In this document: piece after piece, positions 52,422-61,215 of the stretch
Position numbering within the stretch: position 1 is the stretch's first letter
Layout: the number at the start of each line of letters is the position of its first letter
Origin: Salimicrobium album
GTDB taxonomy: Bacteria; Bacillota; Bacilli; Bacillales; Halobacillaceae
Reading direction: 5' to 3'
DNA: 64,000 nt
NCBI RefSeq assembly: GCF_900107115.1
Contig: NZ_FNOS01000005.1
Span: forward strand, 62,001 to 126,000
The notes under the pieces: generated by a model
Seen by the model: only the letters and a program-made list of their open reading frames with translations
What the model was told of the DNA's origin: nothing
The model's database searches: none
Position numbers and translations under genes: made by a program

Positions 52422-53111
52422 CTATTTTTCTTCACTCAACCATTCTTCGAATTCCTCTGCCGGTATGACTTCGGTATCAAACCTCATATCGGTATGGCCC
52501 AGACCGCAGAATTCCGCACATTTTCCCTGGTACGTGCCTGTCTGATCCGGGGTCACCTTGAGCTCGTTTTCCTCCCCCGGAATCGTATCCCTTTTGCCGA
52601 TCAGGCGCGGCACCCAAAAGGAATGGATAACATCGGTGGACTTCAGATGGAGAACTACTTCACGGTCGACCGGCAGAACAAGTTCCTTATGTGTTTCTTT
52701 TCCATTTTCATACGCAAACGTCCAGTTCCACTGCTCGGCTATTACGTCTACATGCAGCGTGTCTTCGGAGCCAGCTTCCGTATTTGAAGCCTGGAACGTA
52801 TACATCACGGTAGGGACAGCCAGAATGGCAAGCAGAACGAAAGGTATGGTCGTCCAGAGAATTTCCAATACACGACTGCCCTCTTCATGTTTTGGAATAT
52901 CTTTTCTGTTTAAATCATTCTCGTGGTATTTCACTGTAAAAATGATGAAAAGGACACATACAACCGCAACGACAAACATCATAATTCCAAAACTCAGTTT
53001 AATCAGGAAAGCCTGGTCAGCTCCTGTCTCACTTACAGGATTAAGCGTCCGGACGTTACAGCCTGTGAGAAATAACATAATCAGTACAGGAAGCAACTTC
53101 TTCATATGCAT
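52422..53111 (-). CDS. ctaC: cytochrome c oxidase subunit II (CuA, no fused cytochrome c)
   Basis: A 229-residue lipoprotein (lipobox LTGC, Cys18) with two helices and a cupredoxin domain. The CuA motif CAEFCGLGHTDM occupies residues 198-209, so electrons come from cytochrome c rather than quinol. It ends 20 residues later and lacks the haem-c CxxCH domain fused to CtaC in Bacillus caa3 oxidase. ATG 53111 is preferred over the frame extending to 53246, since it starts the signal peptide. Confidence 0.93.
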   Translation of the reverse strand: MHMKKLLPVLIMLFLTGCNVRTLNPVSETGADQAFLIKLSFGIMMFVVAVVCVLFIIFTVKYHENDLNRKDIPKHEEGSRVLEILWTTIPFVLLAILAVPTVMYTFQASNTEAGSEDTLHVDVIAEQWNWTFAYENGKETHKELVLPVDREVVLHLKSTDVIHSFWVPRLIGKRDTIPGEENELKVTPDQTGTYQGKCAEFCGLGHTDMRFDTEVIPAEEFEEWLSEEK

Positions 53112-53283
53112 CTCAACCTTTTCTTCTGAGATTTTAGAAACCTTATTATTCACTGTAGCCTTTGTTACGGAAGATGAAACAAATAAAGAGAAGGACTTTC
53201 TTCTTAATTTCTCTGTAGAGGGTGAGTTACTTAAAATGAAGAGCAATTGAAATAATAAGAAGAATGAAAGTCAGAGTGAAGCT

Positions 53284-53318
53284 AAAGAAAAATGACCACG
53301 GTTAAACACCGTAGTCAT
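53284..53318 (-). terminator. terminator of the HAD hydrolase gene
   Basis: A 10-pair stem (53292-53301 with 53309-53318, one G-T or mismatch) followed on the minus strand by TTTTTC. Confidence 0.7.
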
Positions 53319-53367
53319 TAATTAACAGTACTATCTTTAACTAAATATATGGGATAATATTGTTTCT

Positions 53368-54219
53368 TTATATCTTGAACTTTTCAGACAAGTACAAGTA
53401 GAGTCCTTGTTCTTTATGAGAATAATTTGTAATATCGTCTGCTTCTTGTTTCACAACTTCTGAAGCATTCTCCATGGCAACTGAATATGCAGCCAGTTTC
53501 AACATGGATAAATCGTTTTCTGCATCCCCAATAGCCATTAAATTTTCGTGTGAAAGATCATATTCCTGAAGAAGCCGTTGAACACCTGTGGCTTTTGAAA
53601 CTTCATCGACCATTATTTCTACATTGTGTTGAGAGGAAGAAGAAGTGGTAAAGTTAATCTCTTCTTTTAATTCTTCCAAATACATTTTCCAATTTTTGAT
53701 TACTTCAGCATTCATACTAAAAAAATAAACTTTTATAAGATCTTCAAAGTTAAGTTTTTCAACCCAGTTAATATCCTTTTTCATCGCATCGATCCGAGCT
53801 TTATACTCATTTTCCGTAAGAGTAGCAGACTTCTTTTTATGCAATTCTGCAGTAAAAACTTGAAAATCCTCCTCTAATGCAAAACGACTACCTTCCAAGG
53901 GGTGTAATTCATAATAGATTTTGCTTTCACGAGCTTTAGTTATAACGGTTTCAATTAAATCAGAATCCAAAATATGATAATTTATCATATTCTCTTTATT
54001 GTAATTGATCATGCCATTAGCCGTTATATACCCGTCTGCACAAAAATTGACAGGGAGGACATCTTTTATCTCGTCCATTGAACGTCCGGTAGCTATAAAA
54101 AATTTTATATTGTGCTCAGATCTTAATTTTTCTAATAGAATTATCAAATTTGGATCAACTACATTTTCCCCATTAAGCAGTGTGCCATCCATATCTAAAA
54201 CCAAAGTTTTGATTTTCAT
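53368..54219 (-). CDS. Cof-type HAD phosphatase
   Basis: A 283-residue HAD hydrolase with motif I LDMDGTLLNG (nucleophile Asp9), a C2B-type cap and motif IV GDAENDLSML. Cof proteins dephosphorylate sugar phosphates or cofactors. It is divergent from the PTS operon, shares its AT-rich composition, and could dephosphorylate a pathway sugar phosphate to prevent build-up. Confidence 0.88.
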   Translation of the reverse strand: MKIKTLVLDMDGTLLNGENVVDPNLIILLEKLRSEHNIKFFIATGRSMDEIKDVLPVNFCADGYITANGMINYNKENMINYHILDSDLIETVITKARESKIYYELHPLEGSRFALEEDFQVFTAELHKKKSATLTENEYKARIDAMKKDINWVEKLNFEDLIKVYFFSMNAEVIKNWKMYLEELKEEINFTTSSSSQHNVEIMVDEVSKATGVQRLLQEYDLSHENLMAIGDAENDLSMLKLAAYSVAMENASEVVKQEADDITNYSHKEQGLYLYLSEKFKI

Positions 54220-54334
54220 TTAAAAATCCCTTCCCATTTACAATTATTCTCATTTGATGATTCGCTTATCATTTAGATGAAGTATAAGGATAACTTAATA
54301 GTAAAACAAGGGAAGGAACAACCCAATTTACTTT

Positions 54335-54348
54335 TGGAAACGGTTACA
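54335..54348 (+). promoter_or_regulatory. cre (CcpA) box
   Basis: TGGAAACGGTTACA matches TGWAANCGNTNWCA with one deviation. It lies about 20 bases upstream of the -35 box below, between the divergent HAD and PTS genes. Confidence 0.55.
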
Positions 54349-54368
54349 AAGTTTGGGCTCTAATTGAA

Positions 54369-54397
54369 TTGTAAACTGCAGTTGAACCTTCTAAAAT
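54369..54397 (+). promoter_or_regulatory. candidate SigA promoter of the PTS operon
   Basis: TTGTAA (54369-54374), 17-base spacer, TAAAAT (54392-54397), 25 bases before the regulator start. Confidence 0.5.
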
Positions 54398-54422
54398 TAA
54401 GTTAAGAAATGGAGGGCTCCCA

Positions 54423-56471
54423 TTGCTTGATCAGAGATCATATAAACTTTTCGTGGAATTAGTTAATCACGAACGAATGACAAAGTCGGAAGTGATGCAG
54501 TACCTGAATTTGACGGAGAGGCAGCTTCAGTATGATTTAGAGAAGATAAACGACACATTGACTGGAATGGAATTAGATCCGATTGAACTCCAGGATCAAT
54601 CATTCAATATGAGTGAGGCTGCAAGAAAATTTCTTCCTTCGGAGTTGTTTCCCGATATTGATACGAAGCAGTTTATCATTTCTGAGGGAGACAGAGAACT
54701 GTTGATTTATTTGTACACTTTTATCAGGCAAGGTAATTTATCAAATTATCACTATCAGTGGTTGCTTGGTGTGAGTAAAAACACTGCTTTGGCAGATGTT
54801 AAAAAGCTCAAAACATTCTGTGAAAAGTGGCGGGTATCCTTAGTATACACAAGAAACGCAGGTTATCACCTTAATGGAAGTGAATTGGACAAGCGAAGGA
54901 TAGCTTTTTATTGTATTGATTATTTACTCTCTCAGCCTCTAGGAAAAGAGATTATTATACTCGCCCTTAAATCATGGGGACAAGAAAATAATCTAGTTTT
55001 CATGCAGGAAATGATTGACTCCTACTTGGAAGAGCACAGCATTGATCTTGTGAAGAGCCGTAAAAATGAAGCTGTCTTTCACCTTGTTTTTGTGTACGTT
55101 CGAAGTAAAAGTGAAGGTTTAGCTTTTTCGGATTTTGAAAAGCAGCTTATACAGCGACAGTCCCTATATCAGAAGGGAGTAATGCTGGCTCAAAGAATTT
55201 TTGGAGAAGATTGCAGCGAAAATGAGAGTTACTTTGTAACAATACAACTGTTAGTGTCTCAACAAGAAGTTTTCAATAACGAAAACCCTTTTCTTCAAGA
55301 ATTATCTCAACAATTAATTAATGAGTTCGAAAAAAACACTTTACTACCGATTAAAAGCAAAGATTTTTTTGAACGAAGTATATATAACCACCTAGTTCCT
55401 GCATTTTTCAGAATAATGTTTGAAATGCCAATAGTTAACATTATGACTCCGAGAATTAAAGCTGATTATCCAGAACTATTTCAATTCGTGAAGAAATCTT
55501 TAGCGCCGTTGTCTATGTGGACCGGAAAAACAATTAACGAGGACGAAGTCGGTTTCTTTACACTATTGTTTGGTGGTTATCTTGAAAGAACTAAAAAGAC
55601 TGAGTCTATCAAGTTGAAAGCAGTAATTATCTGTTCTAACGGATTAAGCTCTTCTATTATGATCAAGGCACAGTTACGAGAAATGTTTCCGGATATTCGT
55701 TTTTCAAGCGTTCATACAGTTCAGGAATTCAACAAGATCACCTCTGAAACATTCGATATGGTTTTTTCGACGATCGATGTAGTGTCAGCGAAACCGGTTT
55801 TTAAGATTAAACCGCTTCTCTCCAAAATCGAGAAAAAATATCTTATCCAAATGCTACTATCAAAATTCCCGATGTTGGAAAACAGAACTATTCCTGTAAA
55901 TCAGATAATGGAAATCATAAATAAACACGCCGATGTGAAAAACGAGCACGAGCTTTTCTCTGAATTAACGAATTTACTTTATTCAAACAATATAGAAAGA
56001 GGGAGTTATAAACCAATGCTTTCTACGCTATTAACAGAAGATATGATTCATTTCACCGACGAGGAGTTAGAATGGAGAGAGTCAATCAGAAAAGTATCTT
56101 ATCCGTTAGTTAAGACTAATAAAATTCAGAATGATTATGTGGAAGCGATGATTAAAAACGTAGAGGAAATTGGTACGTATATCCACATAGGGAAAGGTAT
56201 AGCAATACCACATGCAAGACCTGAAGCAGGCGTGAACAACCTGGGGATGTCTTTTCTAAGAACAAGAACTCCAGTAAAGCTGTTAGGAAAAGAAGACCAT
56301 AAAATTGATATCTTTATTTGTTTAGCAGCTATTGATAGTGACGCTCATTTAAGAGCTTTAGCACAATTGACCAGACTACTGGGTGACGACGTAAAATTGG
56401 AAGCATTAAAAGCAGCCGAAAGTTCTCAACAGGTGATAGAAATAATAAAAGAAGGAGAGGAAAAAGAATGA
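54423..56471 (+). CDS. PRD-containing transcriptional regulator with EIIB- and EIIA-like domains
   Basis: A 682-residue regulator of the BglG/MtlR/LicR type. It has two N-terminal helix-turn-helix segments (about 10-55 and 95-145), PRD domains (with His220 and His323 as candidate phospho-sites), an EIIB-like domain (Cys404 in VIICSNGLSSS) and a C-terminal EIIA domain (His597 in IAIPHARPEAG). Because the operon lacks a separate EIIA, this domain may also phosphorylate the EIIB encoded next. TTG start with GGAGGG. The reading frame ends in ATGA overlap with eiiB. Confidence 0.9.
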   Translation: MLDQRSYKLFVELVNHERMTKSEVMQYLNLTERQLQYDLEKINDTLTGMELDPIELQDQSFNMSEAARKFLPSELFPDIDTKQFIISEGDRELLIYLYTFIRQGNLSNYHYQWLLGVSKNTALADVKKLKTFCEKWRVSLVYTRNAGYHLNGSELDKRRIAFYCIDYLLSQPLGKEIIILALKSWGQENNLVFMQEMIDSYLEEHSIDLVKSRKNEAVFHLVFVYVRSKSEGLAFSDFEKQLIQRQSLYQKGVMLAQRIFGEDCSENESYFVTIQLLVSQQEVFNNENPFLQELSQQLINEFEKNTLLPIKSKDFFERSIYNHLVPAFFRIMFEMPIVNIMTPRIKADYPELFQFVKKSLAPLSMWTGKTINEDEVGFFTLLFGGYLERTKKTESIKLKAVIICSNGLSSSIMIKAQLREMFPDIRFSSVHTVQEFNKITSETFDMVFSTIDVVSAKPVFKIKPLLSKIEKKYLIQMLLSKFPMLENRTIPVNQIMEIINKHADVKNEHELFSELTNLLYSNNIERGSYKPMLSTLLTEDMIHFTDEELEWRESIRKVSYPLVKTNKIQNDYVEAMIKNVEEIGTYIHIGKGIAIPHARPEAGVNNLGMSFLRTRTPVKLLGKEDHKIDIFICLAAIDSDAHLRALAQLTRLLGDDVKLEALKAAESSQQVIEIIKEGEEKE

Positions 56472-56749
56472 AAATATTAGCGGTATGTGGTTCGGGGTTG
56501 GGCACAAGTTTTATGGTAGAAATGAATATTGAACAGGTTTTGAAAGAATTGGGTGTAACAGGTGTAGAGGTATCTCATTCAGATTTAAGCTCTGCCACTC
56601 CTCAAGATGCAGACGTTTTCTTTTTAGCTAAAGATATTGCTGAAGGTGGGGCACATCTGGGAGAAATAGTGGTCCTCGATAATATTATTGACATGGAGGA
56701 ATTAAGGGAGAAAGTTAAGCAACTGGCTGAAGAGAAAAATTTAATATAA
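56468..56749 (+). CDS. PTS EIIB component, ascorbate (UlaB) type
   Basis: A 93-residue EIIB with the phosphorylated Cys7 in AVCGSGLGTSFM. The P-loop and length match the lactose/ascorbate EIIB superfamily, and pairing with a UlaA-type EIIC places it in the ascorbate-type group. Translation is coupled to the regulator. Confidence 0.9.
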   Translation: MKILAVCGSGLGTSFMVEMNIEQVLKELGVTGVEVSHSDLSSATPQDADVFFLAKDIAEGGAHLGEIVVLDNIIDMEELREKVKQLAEEKNLI

Positions 56750-56780
56750 ACGAAGCTTTATCCAGGAGGGAATGATTGAG

Positions 56781-58136
56781 ATGGAAGGTATTTTAAGTTT
56801 ATTAGTGGATGTTATGAGCGAGCCAGCTATCCTTGTAGCTTCAATAGCTCTGGTAGGACTGCTTGCTCAAAGAAAAAACTTATCAGATACCATGAAAGGA
56901 ACGACCAAAACCTTTGTCGGTTTCCTCGTTATTGCTGCAGGTGCAGGACTATTGGAGAGAGCTCTTTCTCCATTCGGAGCCATGTTCCAGGAAGCCTTCA
57001 ATATGACGGGAGTCGTTCCAAATAATGAAGCTATTGTAGCATTAGCACTAACAGAGTATGGTTCCAATACAGCTTTAATAATGTTTTTCGGTATGGTGGT
57101 AAACATCCTAATAGCCAGATTCACAAGATTTAAATATATATTTCTCACAGGGCACCATACGCTTTATATGGCTTGTATGCTAGCAATAATCATGGCGGTA
57201 GCCGGTTTCAAGAGCGTCGGGCTGATAGCAGTCGGTGCAGTAGCGCTAGGTATTATTATGACGTTATCTCCAGCTATTGTACAACCGTTCATCCGCAAGT
57301 TGACAGGAAACGACAACGTAGCGTTGGGTCACTTCAGTGCTGTTGGTTATGCTATCAGTGGACTTGTCGGTAAAGCAGTGAAAGGTAAAAAAGAAATAAC
57401 TTCTACAGAAAAAATTGACTTTCCTAAAGGTCTTGGCTTCTTACGCGACAGTACTGTGAGTATCGCTTTAACTATGACTGTGATGTACATCATTGTAGCT
57501 TTGTTTGCAGGACCAACGTTCATTGAAGGAGAACTGAGTGAAGGTACAAATTTCTTAGTTTACTCTTTTATTGAGGCAGGTAACTTTGCTGCCGGTGTAT
57601 TCATCATTCTTTCCGGAGTACGTCTGGTTCTTGCGGAAATTGTACCAGCTTTCAAAGGGATTTCGACGAAGCTTGTTCCAAATGCAAAGCCGGCTCTGGA
57701 TGTCCCGATTATCTTCACCTACGCACCTAACGCTGTTTTGATCGGTTTCTTTTCCAGTTTTATGGGAGGCGTATTTAGTCTGGTAGTTATGACTTTCGCA
57801 GGATCGACGATTATTCTTCCCGGCGTTGTGCCTCACTTCTTTACCGGGGCTGCAGCTGGTGTCCTGGGCAATGCTACTGGAGGGGTAAGGGGTTCGATAG
57901 CGGGATCGTTTGTGAACGGTATAATTATATCTTTCCTGCCTATTTTCCTGCTTCCGGTACTGGGAGAACTAGGGTTTGCTAATACCACTTTCTCTGACGC
58001 TGACTTTGGTGTATCAGGTATATTCTTCGGTACCTTGGCCAACTATGCTGGACCAATAGCGATTGTAATCAGTTTGGTCGTAATTCTTGCACTGATGGCC
58101 ATCCCTTTTGGAAAGAAAAAGAAAGTTCAGCAGTAA
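56781..58136 (+). CDS. PTS EIIC component, ascorbate (UlaA/SgaT) type
   Basis: A 451-residue permease with about eleven helices of the PTS L-ascorbate family (GHHTLYMACM, GHFSAVGYAISGLVGKAVKG, NATGGVRGSIAG). It transports and presents the sugar for phosphorylation by EIIB. ATG at 56781 or the one at 56772 may be used; the latter is too close to the AGGAGGG site. The ula lactonase, decarboxylase and epimerase genes are missing, so ascorbate itself is doubtful. Confidence 0.88.
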   Translation: MEGILSLLVDVMSEPAILVASIALVGLLAQRKNLSDTMKGTTKTFVGFLVIAAGAGLLERALSPFGAMFQEAFNMTGVVPNNEAIVALALTEYGSNTALIMFFGMVVNILIARFTRFKYIFLTGHHTLYMACMLAIIMAVAGFKSVGLIAVGAVALGIIMTLSPAIVQPFIRKLTGNDNVALGHFSAVGYAISGLVGKAVKGKKEITSTEKIDFPKGLGFLRDSTVSIALTMTVMYIIVALFAGPTFIEGELSEGTNFLVYSFIEAGNFAAGVFIILSGVRLVLAEIVPAFKGISTKLVPNAKPALDVPIIFTYAPNAVLIGFFSSFMGGVFSLVVMTFAGSTIILPGVVPHFFTGAAAGVLGNATGGVRGSIAGSFVNGIIISFLPIFLLPVLGELGFANTTFSDADFGVSGIFFGTLANYAGPIAIVISLVVILALMAIPFGKKKKVQQ

Positions 58137-58189
58137 TAAAGCTAATACAAAGAGTGACATTTTCAAAATCGCTTGAACCTTTTGCTATT

Positions 58190-58220
58190 CTGTCATGTTA
58201 CAAGGTAAGTTATGTGACAG
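58190..58220. other. dyad in the eiiC-transketolase gap
   Basis: CTGTCA (58190-58195) and TGACAG (58215-58220) bracket an imperfect inverted repeat in the 130-base gap. No T-run follows. It could be an operator or an mRNA-processing hairpin for the transketolase gene. Confidence 0.35.
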
Positions 58221-58266
58221 CAATTTATTGAGTGAGTAATCGAAAATTATTAAGGGAGAGATTTTG

Positions 58267-60270
58267 ATGAACACAACGAGCGAAAAAATATCTGACCTGT
58301 CTATTAATACAATTCGAACACTAACCATAGACAGTGTGGAAAAAGCACAGCACGGGCATCCTGGTATGCCTATGGGTGCAGCACCAATGGCTTACAGCTT
58401 ATGGAAAAACGTTATGAACATGAATCCTGAAAACCCTGATTGGTTCAACAGAGACAGATTTGTCTTATCAGCTGGTCATGGTTCTATGCTGCAATATAGT
58501 CTGTTACATCTGGCAGGGTATGACTTGCCACTAGAGGAATTGAAAAAGTTCAGAACGTATGGCAGTAAAACACCCGGTCATCCGGAATTAGGTGAGACTC
58601 CGGGAGTGGAAATAACTACAGGCCCATTAGGTCAGGGTATACCGGCCAGTGTGGGGTTGGCGTTGTCTGAGAGACACCTGGCTGAAAAATATAACCGGGA
58701 TGGCTATCCTATAGTCGATCATTATACGTATACAATTTGCGGAGATGGAGATTTGATGGAAGGGGTGTCTTACGAGGCTGCTTCATTTGCAGGAAATATG
58801 AAATTGGGACGTCTGATAGTTTTATATGACTCGAATGATGTAAGTCTGGATGGAGATCTTGAACAGTCATTTTCGGAGAACATCAAAAAACGGTTCGAAT
58901 CTTGTGGCTGGCAATATTTGTTTGTAGAAGATGGGAAAAACGTTAACGCTGTTGAAAAAGCTCTGAATGAAGCAAAAGCTGATGAAAGCCGGCCTACTAT
59001 AGTCGAAATTAAAACTATGATTGGTTACGGCGCTCCTTCTATAGAAGGTACAAGTGATGCCCATAGTGACCCTATAGGTTCAGAAGAAATCAAAAAAGCA
59101 AAAGCTTTCTACAAATGGGATTATACGGAAGCTTTTCATGTTCCTCAGGAAGTGTATGATGACTTCAGTGTAATAAAAGAAAATGGGGAACGAAAAGAAA
59201 AAGAATGGAATCAATTGCTTGCTGAATATAAAAATGAACATCCTGAGTTGTATAACGAGTTCCAACGCGTTATACAAGGTGAACTTGCAGAGCAATGGGA
59301 GGCAGACCTTCCAAACTTTGAAGAGGGTGAAGTTTTGGCTACAAGAGCCTCTGCCAGTGAAGTGTTAAATGCGCTGGCTGACAAAGTGCCCGAACTGGTT
59401 GGAGGATCTGCAGATTTAGACTCCTCGACGAAAACAAGATTAAAGAAATATGCTGATTTGAATAGTGATAACTATTCAGGACGTAATATTTGGTTCGGAG
59501 TCCGTGAATTTGCTATGGGTGCGATTGCTAATGGGATGGCTCGTCATCATTTGAGACCTTTCGTCAGTACTTTCTTCGTGTTTTCTGACTATATGAGGCC
59601 GGCTATCCGTCTAGCCTCGCTTATGAAATTGCCTGTTACGTATGTTTTTACTCATGACTCTATAGCAGTAGGACAAGATGGTCCTACTCATCAGCCTATA
59701 GAACAATTGGCATCTTTCAGAGCTATGCCAGGCCTTAATGTAATTCGCCCGGCGGATGCTAATGAAACGAAAGAGGCCTGGAAATTAGCTTACTCTCAAA
59801 CGGGAGGTCCTACAATGCTTGTGCTGGGTAGACAAGGTTTACCTACACTGCAAGGAACAAACGAACTTGCCCAAAGAGGTGTGCAAAGAGGAGCTTATAT
59901 TATTTCAGAGTCTTCAAAACCGGCGGAAGGGATATTGATCGCAGCGGGTTCTGAAGTGAGTCTGGCTATCAGTTCACAAAAAGAACTGGAAAAAGAGAGT
60001 GTATATGTAAACGTGGTCAGTATGCCTTCATGGGAACTTTTTGAAATTCAGTCTAAAGAGTATAAAGAAAGTGTACTCCCGAGTCATTTGAAAAATCGTC
60101 TTGTGGTAGAGATGGGTTCAAAATTAGGATGGAGAGAATATGCGGGTGAAAGGGGAGAAGTAATGTGTCTGGACACATTCGGTTCTTCCGGCCCTGGCGA
60201 AGAAGTAATAGAGCAATTCGGTTTTACTGTAGAAAATGTAGTGAAACGATTTAAAAAACTTTTAAGTTAA
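58267..60270 (+). CDS. transketolase
   Basis: A full-length 667-residue transketolase. The thiamine-diphosphate motif GDGDLMEG ... N is near residues 155-185, substrate-site His residues appear in QHGHPGMPMG, and the central FGVREFAMG is present. It moves two-carbon units between sugar phosphates. Placement in a PTS operon, with AT-rich codon use, marks it as a dedicated second copy rather than the housekeeping tkt, which normally sits elsewhere. GGGAGAG ribosome site before ATG 58267. Confidence 0.93.
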   Translation: MNTTSEKISDLSINTIRTLTIDSVEKAQHGHPGMPMGAAPMAYSLWKNVMNMNPENPDWFNRDRFVLSAGHGSMLQYSLLHLAGYDLPLEELKKFRTYGSKTPGHPELGETPGVEITTGPLGQGIPASVGLALSERHLAEKYNRDGYPIVDHYTYTICGDGDLMEGVSYEAASFAGNMKLGRLIVLYDSNDVSLDGDLEQSFSENIKKRFESCGWQYLFVEDGKNVNAVEKALNEAKADESRPTIVEIKTMIGYGAPSIEGTSDAHSDPIGSEEIKKAKAFYKWDYTEAFHVPQEVYDDFSVIKENGERKEKEWNQLLAEYKNEHPELYNEFQRVIQGELAEQWEADLPNFEEGEVLATRASASEVLNALADKVPELVGGSADLDSSTKTRLKKYADLNSDNYSGRNIWFGVREFAMGAIANGMARHHLRPFVSTFFVFSDYMRPAIRLASLMKLPVTYVFTHDSIAVGQDGPTHQPIEQLASFRAMPGLNVIRPADANETKEAWKLAYSQTGGPTMLVLGRQGLPTLQGTNELAQRGVQRGAYIISESSKPAEGILIAAGSEVSLAISSQKELEKESVYVNVVSMPSWELFEIQSKEYKESVLPSHLKNRLVVEMGSKLGWREYAGERGEVMCLDTFGSSGPGEEVIEQFGFTVENVVKRFKKLLS

Positions 60271-60280
60271 TAAGTAGAAG

Positions 60281-60307
60281 AAGGCGGCCTTTCAGGTTGC
60301 CTTTTTC
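60281..60307 (+). terminator. Rho-independent terminator
   Basis: A 10-pair stem with two G-T pairs (60281-60290 with 60294-60303) and TTTTTC tail after transketolase. It may be partial, since the PHP gene starts only 19 bases later. Confidence 0.65.
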
Positions 60308-60325
60308 TATAGGGAGGTTTTGGGA

Positions 60326-61120
60326 ATGGAATGGATAGATTACCACCTTCACACAAATCATTCTTTTGATTCTAAAGCTTCAATGGAGGAGGTTTGTAGG
60401 GAAGCGATAAGGAAAGGTGTCGCTGAAGTATGTTTTACGGAACATTATTCGGTTAATACCAAGTTGCCAACATATGGCCATATGAATTTCGAAGACTATT
60501 TTTATAGCATTCAGCAGTGCAGGGTTAAGTTTAAAAATGAAATAATTATAAAAGCTGGAATTGAATTGTGCGAGCCTCATTTGATGAAAGATACCTACAC
60601 TGATAAGTTGAGCGGTATAGAACTGGATTTTATTTTAGGTTCCGTGCACAACATAAATGAAGAGAAGCTTAGGAGCTATATGTATCATAAAACCCCTGAA
60701 GAAGTTTATAACGACTTCTTTGAAGAGGTTTATCGTTTGGTTTCGTACTCTGATATAGATGTTATAGCCCATTTTGATTTAATGAAACGTTATGGGATGA
60801 CCTCAATAGGAAATTATAACTTTTTAAAGCATCGTGATATTATAGAACGAATTTTGACCAAAGCTATTGAACGGAATATCGGTCTTGAAATTAATACCTC
60901 CGGGTTAAGAAATGAAAAAATTAATGAAGCGTTTCCCGGCATGGATATCTTAGCGATGTATAAATCTCTGGGCGGGGAAATACTCACAATCGGTTCTGAT
61001 TCTCACGACGCAAAGTCAGTGGGGGGTCATTTTAAAGAAGCGAGGAAAATAGCTAAAGAAGCAGGGTTCCAGTACATTTTTAAATTTGATAAAAGAAAAC
61101 CTTCAAAATTTGTCATATGA
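60326..61120 (+). CDS. PHP-domain phosphatase (HisJ-like histidinol-phosphatase family)
   Basis: A 264-residue PHP metallophosphatase: HLH motif at residues 7-9 (DYHLHTNHSFDS), TEHYS, GSVHN, AHFD and GSDSHD metal-binding blocks are in order. It is annotated by family as histidinol-phosphatase, but no his genes are near. In this operon a sugar-phosphate phosphatase role is more plausible. ATG 60326 has AGGGAGG 8 bases upstream. Confidence 0.85.
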   Translation: MEWIDYHLHTNHSFDSKASMEEVCREAIRKGVAEVCFTEHYSVNTKLPTYGHMNFEDYFYSIQQCRVKFKNEIIIKAGIELCEPHLMKDTYTDKLSGIELDFILGSVHNINEEKLRSYMYHKTPEEVYNDFFEEVYRLVSYSDIDVIAHFDLMKRYGMTSIGNYNFLKHRDIIERILTKAIERNIGLEINTSGLRNEKINEAFPGMDILAMYKSLGGEILTIGSDSHDAKSVGGHFKEARKIAKEAGFQYIFKFDKRKPSKFVI

Positions 61121-61215
61121 AAAGTAATACAGTGAGATTCTCGAAGCAGCAACGTTTATCTTTCTGAGAGGTAATCTTTAAATTAAAATAAGAAATTAAA
61201 AGGAGGATTTTTGAA

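Noticed and set aside
56781-58136. Assignment of the PTS as a true L-ascorbate (ula) system
   Set aside because: Family membership fits, but none of the ascorbate-6-phosphate lactonase, decarboxylase or epimerase genes is present, and transketolase/PHP genes are.
60326-61120. Histidine biosynthesis role (hisJ) for the PHP protein
   Set aside because: No his gene nearby and its operon is a sugar PTS; family label retained only as HisJ-like.
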